From: Euryarchaeota archaeon UBA443
GTDB lineage: Archaea > Thermoplasmatota > Poseidoniia > Poseidoniales > Poseidoniaceae
Length of the DNA stretch: 11,952 bases
Reading direction: 5' to 3'
NCBI GenBank assembly: GCA_002499195.1
Contig: DAKS01000016.1
Span: forward strand, 1-11,952
Positions 1 to 7,139 of the stretch are shown piece after piece. The notes below the pieces were generated by a model. The model did not search any database. It was not told the origin of the DNA and was given only the letters and a program-made list of their open reading frames with translations. The position numbers and the translations under genes were made by a program. Numbering within the stretch: the stretch's first letter is position 1; every line of letters starts with the position of its first letter.

Positions 1-179
1 GACATTTGCTCTTGGGTGTCGTCACCACTGGCTTGTGCGTTCTGTTGCAGCTTTTCAGCGGTCTGAATAATGACCGCAGCTGCCACTGCCGCAACCAGAA
101 TCAATGCAATGAATACAATCATCGCACCAATACCAATCGCAGCAAGTTCGTCTTGCTTCGTTTCTTTTTCGGTTTTCAT
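1..179 (-). CDS. Archaellin (archaeal flagellin), N-terminal part, runs off the left edge
   Basis: This is the N-terminal 59 codons of a major archaellum filament subunit, secreted through the prepilin-type pathway and assembled at the filament base. The start is the ATG at 177-179, preceded by an SD (AGGTG, 186-190) with 6 nt spacing. The translation has a short polar leader rich in Lys and Glu, then the signature core GIGAMIVFIALILVAAVAAA (residues 16-35), then a hydrophilic helix with LQQNAQ. In known archaellins this core is the helix that packs the filament interior. By alignment to methanogen archaellins, prepilin-peptidase cleavage would fall between Ala13 and Ala14. The usual -1 Gly and the basic pair before it are absent, so processing could be atypical. 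It follows the 318-aa gene by 57 bp on the same strand. Assignment to the archaellin family is confident; whether it is the main filament protein or a minor one cannot be seen. Confidence 0.88.
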   Translation of the reverse strand, partial: MKTEKETKQDELAAIGIGAMIVFIALILVAAVAAAVIIQTAEKLQQNAQASGDDTQEQM

Positions 180-185
180 TTTTTT

Positions 186-190
186 CACCT
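186..190 (-). promoter_or_regulatory. Shine-Dalgarno site of the archaellin gene
   Basis: AGGTG on the minus strand lies 6 nt upstream of the ATG at 177-179. It sits between two A-runs of 8 and 7 nt, so the leader should be unstructured. It fixes the archaellin start. No TATA-like box is visible in the 57-bp gap, so transcription probably comes from upstream or from inside the 318-aa gene. Confidence 0.7.
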
Positions 191-206
191 TTTTTTTACT
201 CGTCCT

Positions 207-220
207 CCCTCATCTGAGGG
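207..220. other. Small perfect hairpin between the 318-aa gene and archaellin
   Basis: CCCTC and GAGGG form a 5-bp stem with a 4-nt loop in the 57-bp gap. On the minus strand it is followed by an A-run rather than a T-run, so it is not an archaeal T-rich terminator. It could serve as an mRNA processing or stability element separating archaellin from the upstream message. The stem is short and may be chance. Confidence 0.35.
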
Positions 221-236
221 TGGAATTGGATGTGGG

Positions 237-1193
237 TCACAGAGCACCTCCATGACCCAAGTCAATGTGAAGTGGCATGCGAAGAACAGCCACTTCATCC
301 GGCGTTAGCCTACTAATGAATGGAACCTTTTCAGCTGTAAAGCCTGGAGGCATCCATGGTTGAATGAGAACATCGGCGAGAGGTTCCATGGAACGGTTTT
401 GCGCACGAATCGTTACAGTCACGTTACCATTCCTCATTTCGTACCCGGTCGCAATTGAAAGTTTTCGTGAAAGTGGAATTTCGTCAGCACCATGTCGGCG
501 ACTTGCTTGTATCTCAAACCGTACCGGAAGATTACCTCCGGGGCCAATAACTGGAACGTCAATGAAAGATGGTTTGGCCTCCCAACCATCAGGTACGGGA
601 GGAGCAAGGCGCATCATCGGAAGAGGAATTTCACCATCGTTGATGATTCGTACAAGAAGGATTCCTGTTTCACCACCGGCTGGCCAACGTGTGTCAACTG
701 AGAGCCAGAAGTGTCGGAAGAGGAACGGATTGAGTGTCGAGGAATTACCTCCGATTAGATCGTCAACAAGATACTCGACTTCAGTGGCAGCATAACCTAC
801 GTCACCAATCTCAGCAGCCCCCGTTGCATTGCGAAGTCTTCGCAGAACATTCTCGACCTCTTCTTCAGCAAGTGCCTTTTCTCTGAGTAATCTGTGCAAC
901 ATAGCAATGCTCCGTCGCAAGTAGAGGACATCTTCCTCAAGGACATTGAGTGTTTTTTCAGCTCGTCGCACACTCTTTCGAGCACGACGCAAACGATGTG
1001 TTTCGAGGAATGTTTTTGCTTGGAGCAAATCCAATTCGGTTGAAGCAAGCGAATTGACTTCATCGCTTACAACATTTTGAACTAAGGATTCTAGTTCACG
1101 ACTTGCTTGAATCAAGCGTTGTGCGCTTTCATCGGATGGAGCAAGATCAGGATCCATGAGAACTTCAACATCTTCAATCTTGTTCTTCGCCAT
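237..1193 (-). CDS. Cytosolic coiled-coil plus beta-sandwich protein of unknown function
   Basis: I do not recognise this 318-aa protein. It has no signal peptide and no hydrophobic segment, so it should be cytosolic. Residues about 23-145 are predicted almost entirely helical, charged and heptad-like (RRARKSVRRAEKTLNVLEED at 69-88), consistent with a coiled-coil bundle. Residues about 150-317 look like two beta-sandwich units: the first has an N-D-G turn (185-187) and a PDGWEAKP stretch like NEW3/CARDB-type Ig-like domains, and the second ends with a PPGF..(E)KVPF pattern. The start is well supported by a strong SD (AGGAGGTG, 1201-1208) 7 nt upstream, lying inside the preceding gene. The gene overlaps the 1629-aa gene by 20 bp, so translation is probably coupled. 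A reasonable guess is a cytosolic partner of the upstream membrane protein; no enzyme motif is seen. Confidence 0.85.
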   Translation of the reverse strand: MAKNKIEDVEVLMDPDLAPSDESAQRLIQASRELESLVQNVVSDEVNSLASTELDLLQAKTFLETHRLRRARKSVRRAEKTLNVLEEDVLYLRRSIAMLHRLLREKALAEEEVENVLRRLRNATGAAEIGDVGYAATEVEYLVDDLIGGNSSTLNPFLFRHFWLSVDTRWPAGGETGILLVRIINDGEIPLPMMRLAPPVPDGWEAKPSFIDVPVIGPGGNLPVRFEIQASRRHGADEIPLSRKLSIATGYEMRNGNVTVTIRAQNRSMEPLADVLIQPWMPPGFTAEKVPFISRLTPDEVAVLRMPLHIDLGHGGAL

Positions 1194-4100
1194 TCGGTGT
1201 CACCTCCTCTGAAGATTCTGCAGTTTGTCCTTCTGAAAGGACAACGGATTGAGGCGTGTCAAGAATAGCCGATAGGTCAAGGCCATCCATTGCAAGGTCA
1301 TTGAGGAGGCGTGCAGGATCACCTAGGTCTCGCTCAATACGAGTAGCCTTGACTTCAATGTCGGTGAGTCTGCCATAGAGAGTACCATACAGTTTGTTTG
1401 CACGTCGCAGAATAAACCAAACAACGATTGTGGAAATTAGAATGTAACCAACCAATGAGACCAAATTTGTCCCATCAGGTGACATTTGTGGTGGGAGACC
1501 AAGCACTATACCGATGAAGCCAAGCAGAGGTAAGCTGAGAATAATTGTAAGTTGGCGGCGTGAATCGGTCAAGGCTTGGAAGTGATCAGCATAAATTGTC
1601 GATATACCCTTACGTGCTCGCTGATAGTCCTCATGGACGTAACGGAATTCTTCACTGCTACGCCATGCCATTCGCCAAACCCAAAGCGATGCAAGTACGA
1701 TTGTAACAGGCCCCCACCATGTCGCATTATAGAGATGGAATAGGAAACCAAGCATGATTACACCGGAGTAGACTGCTCCTAAGCGGTACTTTTCATTCTG
1801 ATTGGTCAATCCAAGTAGACCAATAGTCACTATTAATGCAATTCCAAAACCAGCAAAGGAAGTCAATGTCGAAGGGGCGCCTGAATCGACTTCTTGCTCA
1901 AAGACAAGCTCATCGTTCTCGACCACGTTGTTGAGTGCATAAGATGAGAAAATCGATACCGTACAATCGGCATTTCTGCTTTGCTCCCACCAATCGAGAG
2001 TTTCACCAGTTATTTTCCAACGCAAGGTTTCAACTTGACCCTCTGCAAGGAAGGGTACGAACCCTGGTGCATCCTCAATTATGAGCCCTTCACAAACGAG
2101 TTCAGAATTGATTCCAACTGCAAGTGCTGTCCCTTCGTTCTTCACATCGAATTCGATGTAGGCTGTTTGACCTTCCATGATGAAATCGATTTCTTCTCCT
2201 TCCGCATCGACAATTCGTTGTGAATCAGGATCGATCATTGGGTCCGCATAGACATTCAAAGCGAACCGGAAGGTTTCCTCTGTCACCGGCTCACTCGGGT
2301 CGGGGTGGTGGAGAAGCATTGTGATGTCATACCCATCACCTGGCAGAATATTGGGCCGGTCAGGAACTTTCACGCTGAAAATTAAATTCGGCGACAGGAC
2401 GAAGGCAGGGCGTTCAGGCAGTTCTATGAGTTCACTACCAGGAACACAAGGTGCTGAAAGATTGAGATAGTGGACACTTTCTTCACCCTCTAGGTTGGTT
2501 AGAGATATATTCCAAACATAGTCCTCTTCATCAAGCCCAAGCGCATCGATGTCAAGGATTCTCTCAATACCGCAGAATTCGATTGAATAAGCAACTGGTG
2601 CGCTACTGAAATATGGTATGTGCGAATACTCGATAGGGACAGTTACTGGATCGTCGTTTGCAGGAGCTTGAAGTTTGTCAGCATAGCCTGTATCAAACAA
2701 ACGCTTCATCTTCAATGACGTCATCAACTCTCCACTTCCATCAACATCGACATCGGTAGGAACTATTGTAACGCGTAGGTCAGCTGCTGTGGTCAAAGAT
2801 GTGCTACTGCTTCCTGCTGCATTCTTATCCACACTCACAGTAAAATCAACAGGCACATTCATCGGAAGGAAGATTTGACTTGGTGAGGCTGAGTTAACGA
2901 TCCAATCATCGCTTGAAATCGTAAGCCCTGGTGCTCGAACCTCGTATCCAAGATCGACGTATACGTCCTTATTTCCTGTGTTCGTAATTTGAGCCGTCCA
3001 AACCCGGTTATCACCTTCATGGAAGAAGTATTCGCTCTCCCATCCTTCAATGGTGTACGTAAAGACTGGAGCGACGAGTAATTCGACCTTCTTCAAGACA
3101 TAGACCGTGTCGGTCAATGGATCAAAAACCGTGAGATTTGCCTCATGAATCGACCCATCAAGAAGATTATCGGTGCCGTCAAGAGCAGGGATATTAATGT
3201 CAAAGGTTCCACTGGATTCTCCATCGATTGGAACGGTAAACGATTGAACCGTTGGTGTTGTACCCCATCCGCCATCTACAGTGATGTTGATGTCCACTGT
3301 CTCGGCGAGATTTCCTGTATTCAAGAGACTAAATGGAAGAGTGACAACTGTGCCAGGAACCGCAACCAGACTGTCTGGTGCAGTCAGTTCAACGTCATGA
3401 ACCTCGGAAATGTTTGCTATAATATCGGCATTGAGTTCGACCAAATCGTCGTTTTCATCAACCATAGATACAGTCAAAGTCGCCTTGTAAATCTCGTCTG
3501 CACTAGCATCGACTGACGGTATGATGTTAACGCGAACGGAAGACTCGTAACCTGCTGCGATGATGACTGGCGAGGAGGTATCAAGTTCAAACAAAACATC
3601 ATCATATCCACCATCATCCAACTCGATCGAAAAGGATGTTGGGCCGTTTCCAGTATTCGCGATATTGATGAAGGCAGACAGTTGTTCGTAGGGAGTGATA
3701 TCGATTGATTGGCTTGTTGGCGTTAATTCAGCGTTAACTGTTTCACCAACGCGAATATCCATTGTTTGTTGACCGAGATAAGCGCCCGTATCGAGATCAT
3801 AATATCGAATCGTTAGTGGTTGAAGGAGTTGTGAAGGCGCAAGTGGATCAGTCTTGACGGTTAGCGTCACCAAAGAGAGGTGAGCTCCGCCCGAGGCAGG
3901 ATAGTCTTCGAAATCGCTGGCCAAATCGATAATCGTACCGTCAGGGCTTGTGGTGGTCAGAGAGGCTTCCCAGCCAGATGGAAGGTTTTCAACGATTTCT
4001 AGGCGGTAAGACGAACGATCGTTTCCAGTATTTCCGAATGTGAACATGAAGTCTGTATCAACTCCTACATTTGCATCGAGAGGGCCGGTTTCAGTAATCT

Positions 4101-6063
4101 CGCCATTCACAACTCTTGGCACCACAATTGAGAGATTTTGTTCGATCGTTGGAGCATATACCGCAGAGGCAATGTGGACGCCACCAAGTGTTGGAGTAGT
4201 CGTTATCGGGATTTTTACAGTTCCTGCGAGAGGAAGTTGTCCCGTTTGGCTCTGAACACCGAGTGATGCGGCAAATGATTCGCCGAGGGAAAGGCCAGTA
4301 TTCTCTTCAGGTGTTACCGCTGCATTCCAACGATCGGCCTCGTTGAAACCTCCTGAAGTAAGTGCTTCGAATGAGATACTACCAACCGTGATGGAGGCAT
4401 CAACAGTTTCTGTTAAATCCGATTCAAGGTTGTGTCGCACCTGCACATTTAGGGCAAGAATTTCATTGACACCGATAGTGGAACCTGCATTCATGACATC
4501 GTTTGCGGTCAGCTCAATGGTGTCGACTGGCAAACCAGGATCAACTACAATTGCTGGGCGCACCTCGATTTGACCAGAGTCGGTGGTCGGGATACTACCT
4601 ACATCTGCTTGTGCCATAATGTAAGCACTAAGGCTGGCACCAGCACGATTGTGTTCTGCGGGAACCAACGGTAGTTGGATTGCGGGCACTTCTATTTGGA
4701 TGAACCCTGAGATGGTTTGACCTACAGCCAACTCTCCAGTGTTTTCAATCGAAAGGTTGTGCTCCCAATTCAGCGCGTTCATTGAGAGCCCCGAGATGAG
4801 GTTGAATGAAGTTGGCGCGTTGCCGGTGTTGGTCACGTTAAATGCGATTGTATCGCTCTTGCCAGGTAAAACATATGTCGTATCGTTAGTGACATCTATC
4901 GTTGCTTCAAGATATTCTCCGGCCATTACGCGCGTCGTATCGGTAAGTGTGTAGCCGCTTCCTGCTGAAGTTAGAGTAAAGGTAATGACATCTATCTCTG
5001 AATATCCTGCATCCTGTGGAACGTCGACAACAACACTCAGCGTTGTTGTCGAGCCGGCTGTGATGAAATCACTCGTCGTAAGGTCGAGTATTGTATCTGC
5101 CCAACCCAAATCACTGCTCACGCCGATATCGAAGCTATCTGTTTTAGAACCGATGTTCTTGATGACATAATAGAGAGTTGTTGAGTCTCCAGGAGCGGTT
5201 GTGCGATCCGAAGGCCCAACCATCTCAGAAATGTAATCACTGAAGATAACATCAAATTCAGAATATGTGATTACCTCGGGCCCCGTTGAACCGTTCATGA
5301 CGACTCGTACCGACATGTTCCAGAGACCAGTCAATGAAGCAGCGGAAAATCCTCCGGTGAGAATCTCTTCTTCGGAACCAGTATAAATCGACCCTGGCTC
5401 CATAGTTTGAGTGTTTGACCAATATTCAATAATTGGCGTAACGCTTGATGCATTGGTCAAGACGATTTGCATAACAGCCGAAAATGGCATGACGCCGATA
5501 TTACGGACCGTTGTATTGAACGTGTGAGATTGGCGGTCGAGTATGACATCGTCATTCCCTGGCGCAGGCGTAGGAAGATCATCGTCAAAGACGATTCCTT
5601 CACGGAGGGTATCGACATCGAAATCTCGACGATACTCATTGTTCAGAGTGTTTCCGTCGTTTGCGCCAGAAACACGAGCAAACAGGGTTTGGGATGGACC
5701 TGTAGTCGCGGCCCAACTAAGCAGATAAGTCGTAGAACCAGAATTACCAGCGATTGTGCCAAGATCAACAGTATCGACAATTTGTTCTGCAGCGCTAGGC
5801 GACCCTTTGTGGACAAGTGATAGGAAGGCGTTTCCTGATGAAGTCCCAGCATTGGAGACATCGACTCTCACGGTATGCGTATCTGGTGCCAGAACTAACC
5901 CACTGCTCGCGAATACCGAACCAGCACCATCGAACTCCATGTTGTTGACTTGGAAATCAGGCCCTGCTCGTCCACTGGTGGATGAAGCGTCAGCGAAAGG
6001 TAACGCGAGATGCCCTAACAGAAGAGCTACCAAGAGGAGCGGTAGGAGTTTTCGACTAAACAT
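1174..6063 (-). CDS. Giant surface protein: serial Ig-like domains, five-helix C-terminal membrane anchor, cytosolic tail
   Basis: This 1629-aa protein is unnamed. A Sec signal peptide occupies about residues 1-27 (MFSRK, then a Leu-rich core, ending ADASS). The ectodomain (about 28-1395) is a string of beta-sandwich units, each with a conserved N-x-G turn: 71-73, 188-190, 303-305, 412-414, 678-680, 803-805, 915-917, 1028-1030 and 1309-1311. The spacing is about 109-125 residues, as in NEW3/CARDB-type Ig-like domains. It carries at least a dozen Asn-X-Ser/Thr sequons and only four Cys (1164, 1206, 1324, 1367), possibly two disulfides. Predicted transmembrane helices are about 1399-1419, 1428-1445, 1451-1467, 1504-1523 and 1534-1552. 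Positive charges place the 1468-1503 loop and the acidic tail 1554-1629 in the cytosol. The ATG at 6061-6063 has an SD (AGGAGGG, 6071-6077) 7 nt upstream. It overlaps both neighbours. The likely role is an S-layer-like, adhesive or envelope-scaffold protein; this is inferred from architecture only. Confidence 0.9.
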   Translation of the reverse strand: MFSRKLLPLLLVALLLGHLALPFADASSTSGRAGPDFQVNNMEFDGAGSVFASSGLVLAPDTHTVRVDVSNAGTSSGNAFLSLVHKGSPSAAEQIVDTVDLGTIAGNSGSTTYLLSWAATTGPSQTLFARVSGANDGNTLNNEYRRDFDVDTLREGIVFDDDLPTPAPGNDDVILDRQSHTFNTTVRNIGVMPFSAVMQIVLTNASSVTPIIEYWSNTQTMEPGSIYTGSEEEILTGGFSAASLTGLWNMSVRVVMNGSTGPEVITYSEFDVIFSDYISEMVGPSDRTTAPGDSTTLYYVIKNIGSKTDSFDIGVSSDLGWADTILDLTTSDFITAGSTTTLSVVVDVPQDAGYSEIDVITFTLTSAGSGYTLTDTTRVMAGEYLEATIDVTNDTTYVLPGKSDTIAFNVTNTGNAPTSFNLISGLSMNALNWEHNLSIENTGELAVGQTISGFIQIEVPAIQLPLVPAEHNRAGASLSAYIMAQADVGSIPTTDSGQIEVRPAIVVDPGLPVDTIELTANDVMNAGSTIGVNEILALNVQVRHNLESDLTETVDASITVGSISFEALTSGGFNEADRWNAAVTPEENTGLSLGESFAASLGVQSQTGQLPLAGTVKIPITTTPTLGGVHIASAVYAPTIEQNLSIVVPRVVNGEITETGPLDANVGVDTDFMFTFGNTGNDRSSYRLEIVENLPSGWEASLTTTSPDGTIIDLASDFEDYPASGGAHLSLVTLTVKTDPLAPSQLLQPLTIRYYDLDTGAYLGQQTMDIRVGETVNAELTPTSQSIDITPYEQLSAFINIANTGNGPTSFSIELDDGGYDDVLFELDTSSPVIIAAGYESSVRVNIIPSVDASADEIYKATLTVSMVDENDDLVELNADIIANISEVHDVELTAPDSLVAVPGTVVTLPFSLLNTGNLAETVDINITVDGGWGTTPTVQSFTVPIDGESSGTFDINIPALDGTDNLLDGSIHEANLTVFDPLTDTVYVLKKVELLVAPVFTYTIEGWESEYFFHEGDNRVWTAQITNTGNKDVYVDLGYEVRAPGLTISSDDWIVNSASPSQIFLPMNVPVDFTVSVDKNAAGSSSTSLTTAADLRVTIVPTDVDVDGSGELMTSLKMKRLFDTGYADKLQAPANDDPVTVPIEYSHIPYFSSAPVAYSIEFCGIERILDIDALGLDEEDYVWNISLTNLEGEESVHYLNLSAPCVPGSELIELPERPAFVLSPNLIFSVKVPDRPNILPGDGYDITMLLHHPDPSEPVTEETFRFALNVYADPMIDPDSQRIVDAEGEEIDFIMEGQTAYIEFDVKNEGTALAVGINSELVCEGLIIEDAPGFVPFLAEGQVETLRWKITGETLDWWEQSRNADCTVSIFSSYALNNVVENDELVFEQEVDSGAPSTLTSFAGFGIALIVTIGLLGLTNQNEKYRLGAVYSGVIMLGFLFHLYNATWWGPVTIVLASLWVWRMAWRSSEEFRYVHEDYQRARKGISTIYADHFQALTDSRRQLTIILSLPLLGFIGIVLGLPPQMSPDGTNLVSLVGYILISTIVVWFILRRANKLYGTLYGRLTDIEVKATRIERDLGDPARLLNDLAMDGLDLSAILDTPQSVVLSEGQTAESSEEVTPNGEEQD
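1201..1208 (-). promoter_or_regulatory. Strong Shine-Dalgarno site of the 318-aa gene, inside the upstream coding region
   Basis: AGGAGGTG lies 7 nt upstream of the ATG at 1191-1193. It is embedded in the last codons of the 1629-aa gene (within the EEVTPNGEEQD tail) and decides the start of the overlapping downstream gene. Confidence 0.75.
5024..5052. repeat. Perfect 11-bp inverted repeat inside the giant surface-protein gene
   Basis: TCGACAACAAC (5024-5034) and GTTGTTGTCGA (5042-5052) are exact inverse copies around a 7-nt loop. They lie in codons for a Thr-rich then Val-rich beta strand pair (TTTLSVVVDV, about 339-348). The mRNA would form a strong hairpin about 1 kb after the start. Repetition of ACA/GTT codons can produce this without selection. 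Confidence 0.7.
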
Positions 6064-6487
6064 CAGCGCTCCCTCCTGCTTTATTGAACCGTTGAATTGT
6101 TATCGATTTACCTTGTGATTTCCATATTTCGAGAAGTTGATTGAGCAAGCGGTCATGCTCTTCATCCGAAATTCCGAGCCTTCTACGCTCTTCCCAAAGC
6201 AAGAGTTGCTCGGTACGTGTCAAAAGAGCGTCACGCAGATACAACTCGAGAGTTCGACGATAAGCATCACGATCCGAGACTGCATAAACTATCGAATTAC
6301 CCGGTAACTGATCAGCACGATTTTGAATGAAATTCCCAAGATTGAGTGCTTCGTCATAGGAAAGGTTGCGTCGATCGAGATCACCTTGAATGGCTGAAGC
6401 AACACTTTGTAAGTCATATCGGGTCTTTGCCCGTTGAATCTTCTTGAAGTACTTGCGGCTTCGTCGCGTCATGCCTAAAGCCGCCAT
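6056..6487 (-). CDS. Small basic helical protein of unknown function, first gene of the surface-protein operon
   Basis: This 143-aa protein is predicted mostly helical. It has a very basic N-terminus (MTRRSRKYFKKIQRAKTRYD from residue 6), a Tyr/Arg-rich middle, and a charged helical pair near EERRRLGISDEEHDRLL (about 101-117). That pair resembles short two-helix modules such as SHOCT only loosely. It has no signal peptide, membrane helix or cysteine. The first ATG (6485-6487) is preferred because GAAGGA (6493-6498) lies 5 nt upstream; a second Met at residue 6 is possible. Its stop codon overlaps the start of the 1629-aa gene by 8 bp, so the two are probably translationally coupled. It leads the minus-strand operon and faces the divergent peroxiredoxin operon. 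The function is unknown; binding to a cytosolic segment of the membrane protein, or to nucleic acid, are both possible. Confidence 0.8.
   Translation of the reverse strand: MAALGMTRRSRKYFKKIQRAKTRYDLQSVASAIQGDLDRRNLSYDEALNLGNFIQNRADQLPGNSIVYAVSDRDAYRRTLELYLRDALLTRTEQLLLWEERRRLGISDEEHDRLLNQLLEIWKSQGKSITIQRFNKAGGSADV
6071..6077 (-). promoter_or_regulatory. Shine-Dalgarno site of the giant surface-protein gene
   Basis: AGGAGGG lies 7 nt before the ATG at 6061-6063 and inside the 3' end of the 143-aa gene. It supports the start that gives a clean signal peptide. Confidence 0.75.
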
Positions 6488-6644
6488 GCATGTCCTTCAC
6501 TACTGGCAGTTTATCAAACAATTGGCCGAAAAGCATGGAAATATTCACTCAGCATTAGAAATTATGCATATTACATCAAACAATAATGCCACTCGCTTGT
6601 GACACAAACCAAGCATTCTTGATGTAAGGCGATACGCATGAAAC
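6488..6644. promoter_or_regulatory. Divergent promoter region between the surface-protein operon and the peroxiredoxin operon
   Basis: These 157 bp separate two divergent transcription units and are more A+T-rich than the flanking genes. TATGCATA (6563-6570) is an 8-bp palindrome in a TATA-like context and could serve as a TATA box for either direction. GAATATTT (minus strand, about 6539-6546) is an alternative for the minus operon. These are visual candidates only. No open reading frame of note is seen. Confidence 0.45.
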
Positions 6645-7130
6645 ATGAACACACCTGTAACCCTTGAGATCGGAACAAAAAGCCCTCTTTTTTCCTGCCT
6701 AGATTCTGCTGGAAACAACCATGAACTCGAATCTTACATGGCTCAAGGTAAGAACGTCATCCTCTACTTTTATCCCCGAGATTCGACACCTGGATGTACA
6801 AAACAAGCATGTGATTTCCGCGATAATATGGCTCGACTCGCACAGGAGGATTACATCGTCCTGGGCGTTTCAAAAGATTCGGAATCATCGCATGAAAAAT
6901 TCATTACAAAGCAGGAACTAAATTTTCCCCTACTCATGGACATGGATGGCCAACTCCACGAAATGTTTGGTACTTGGAGAATGAAGAAAAATTATGGTAG
7001 AGAATACCTTGGTTGTGTTCGATCCACATTTGTCATCGATAGCAATGCTAACATCACTTGGTGCCGATATAATGTGCGAGCAAAAGGTCATGTGGAGATG
7101 TTGATGAGAGAACTAGGAATCGAGTCATGA
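6645..7130 (+). CDS. bcp: Peroxiredoxin of the PrxQ/BCP type
   Basis: This is a thiol peroxidase that reduces hydrogen peroxide and organic hydroperoxides in the cytosol, with electrons normally from thioredoxin. At 161 aa it has the usual family length. The thioredoxin-fold core contains YFYPRDSTPGCTKQACDFRD (residues 41-60). Cys51 is the peroxidatic cysteine and Cys56, five residues later, is the likely resolving cysteine, the spacing found in atypical 2-Cys PrxQ/BCP enzymes. The conserved CVRSTFVID strand supplies the active-site Arg. The ATG at 6645 fits family N-termini (a short lead-in before EIGTKSPLF). No SD lies at normal distance, which suggests a leaderless or promoter-proximal start. 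It is the first gene of a three-gene plus-strand operon, 9 bp before the acetyltransferase gene. Confidence 0.93.
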   Translation: MNTPVTLEIGTKSPLFSCLDSAGNNHELESYMAQGKNVILYFYPRDSTPGCTKQACDFRDNMARLAQEDYIVLGVSKDSESSHEKFITKQELNFPLLMDMDGQLHEMFGTWRMKKNYGREYLGCVRSTFVIDSNANITWCRYNVRAKGHVEMLMRELGIES

Positions 7131-7134
7131 GGTG
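7129..7134 (+). promoter_or_regulatory. Shine-Dalgarno site of the acetyltransferase gene
   Basis: GAGGTG overlaps the peroxiredoxin stop codon and lies 5 nt before the ATG at 7140. It fixes that start and supports co-translation within the operon. Confidence 0.7.
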
Positions 7135-7139
7135 TACAA

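Noticed and set aside
179..198. Plus-strand T-runs as a possible archaeal terminator
   Set aside because: No plus-strand gene ends just upstream. The same bases are the A-rich leader around the archaellin SD on the minus strand.
6..308. Plus-strand open frame of about 100 codons at the left edge
   Set aside because: It is antisense to the archaellin start and to the 3' end of the 318-aa gene. The minus strand has clear protein-family signal and an SD; this frame has neither.
364..795. Plus-strand open frame of 143 codons
   Set aside because: It lies wholly inside the well-supported 318-aa minus-strand gene, is Arg/Ser/Pro-rich as expected of an antisense shadow, and has no recognisable domain.
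5756..6118. Plus-strand open frame of 120 codons
   Set aside because: It is antisense to the signal-peptide end of the giant surface protein, whose start, SD and overlap with the upstream gene are all consistent.
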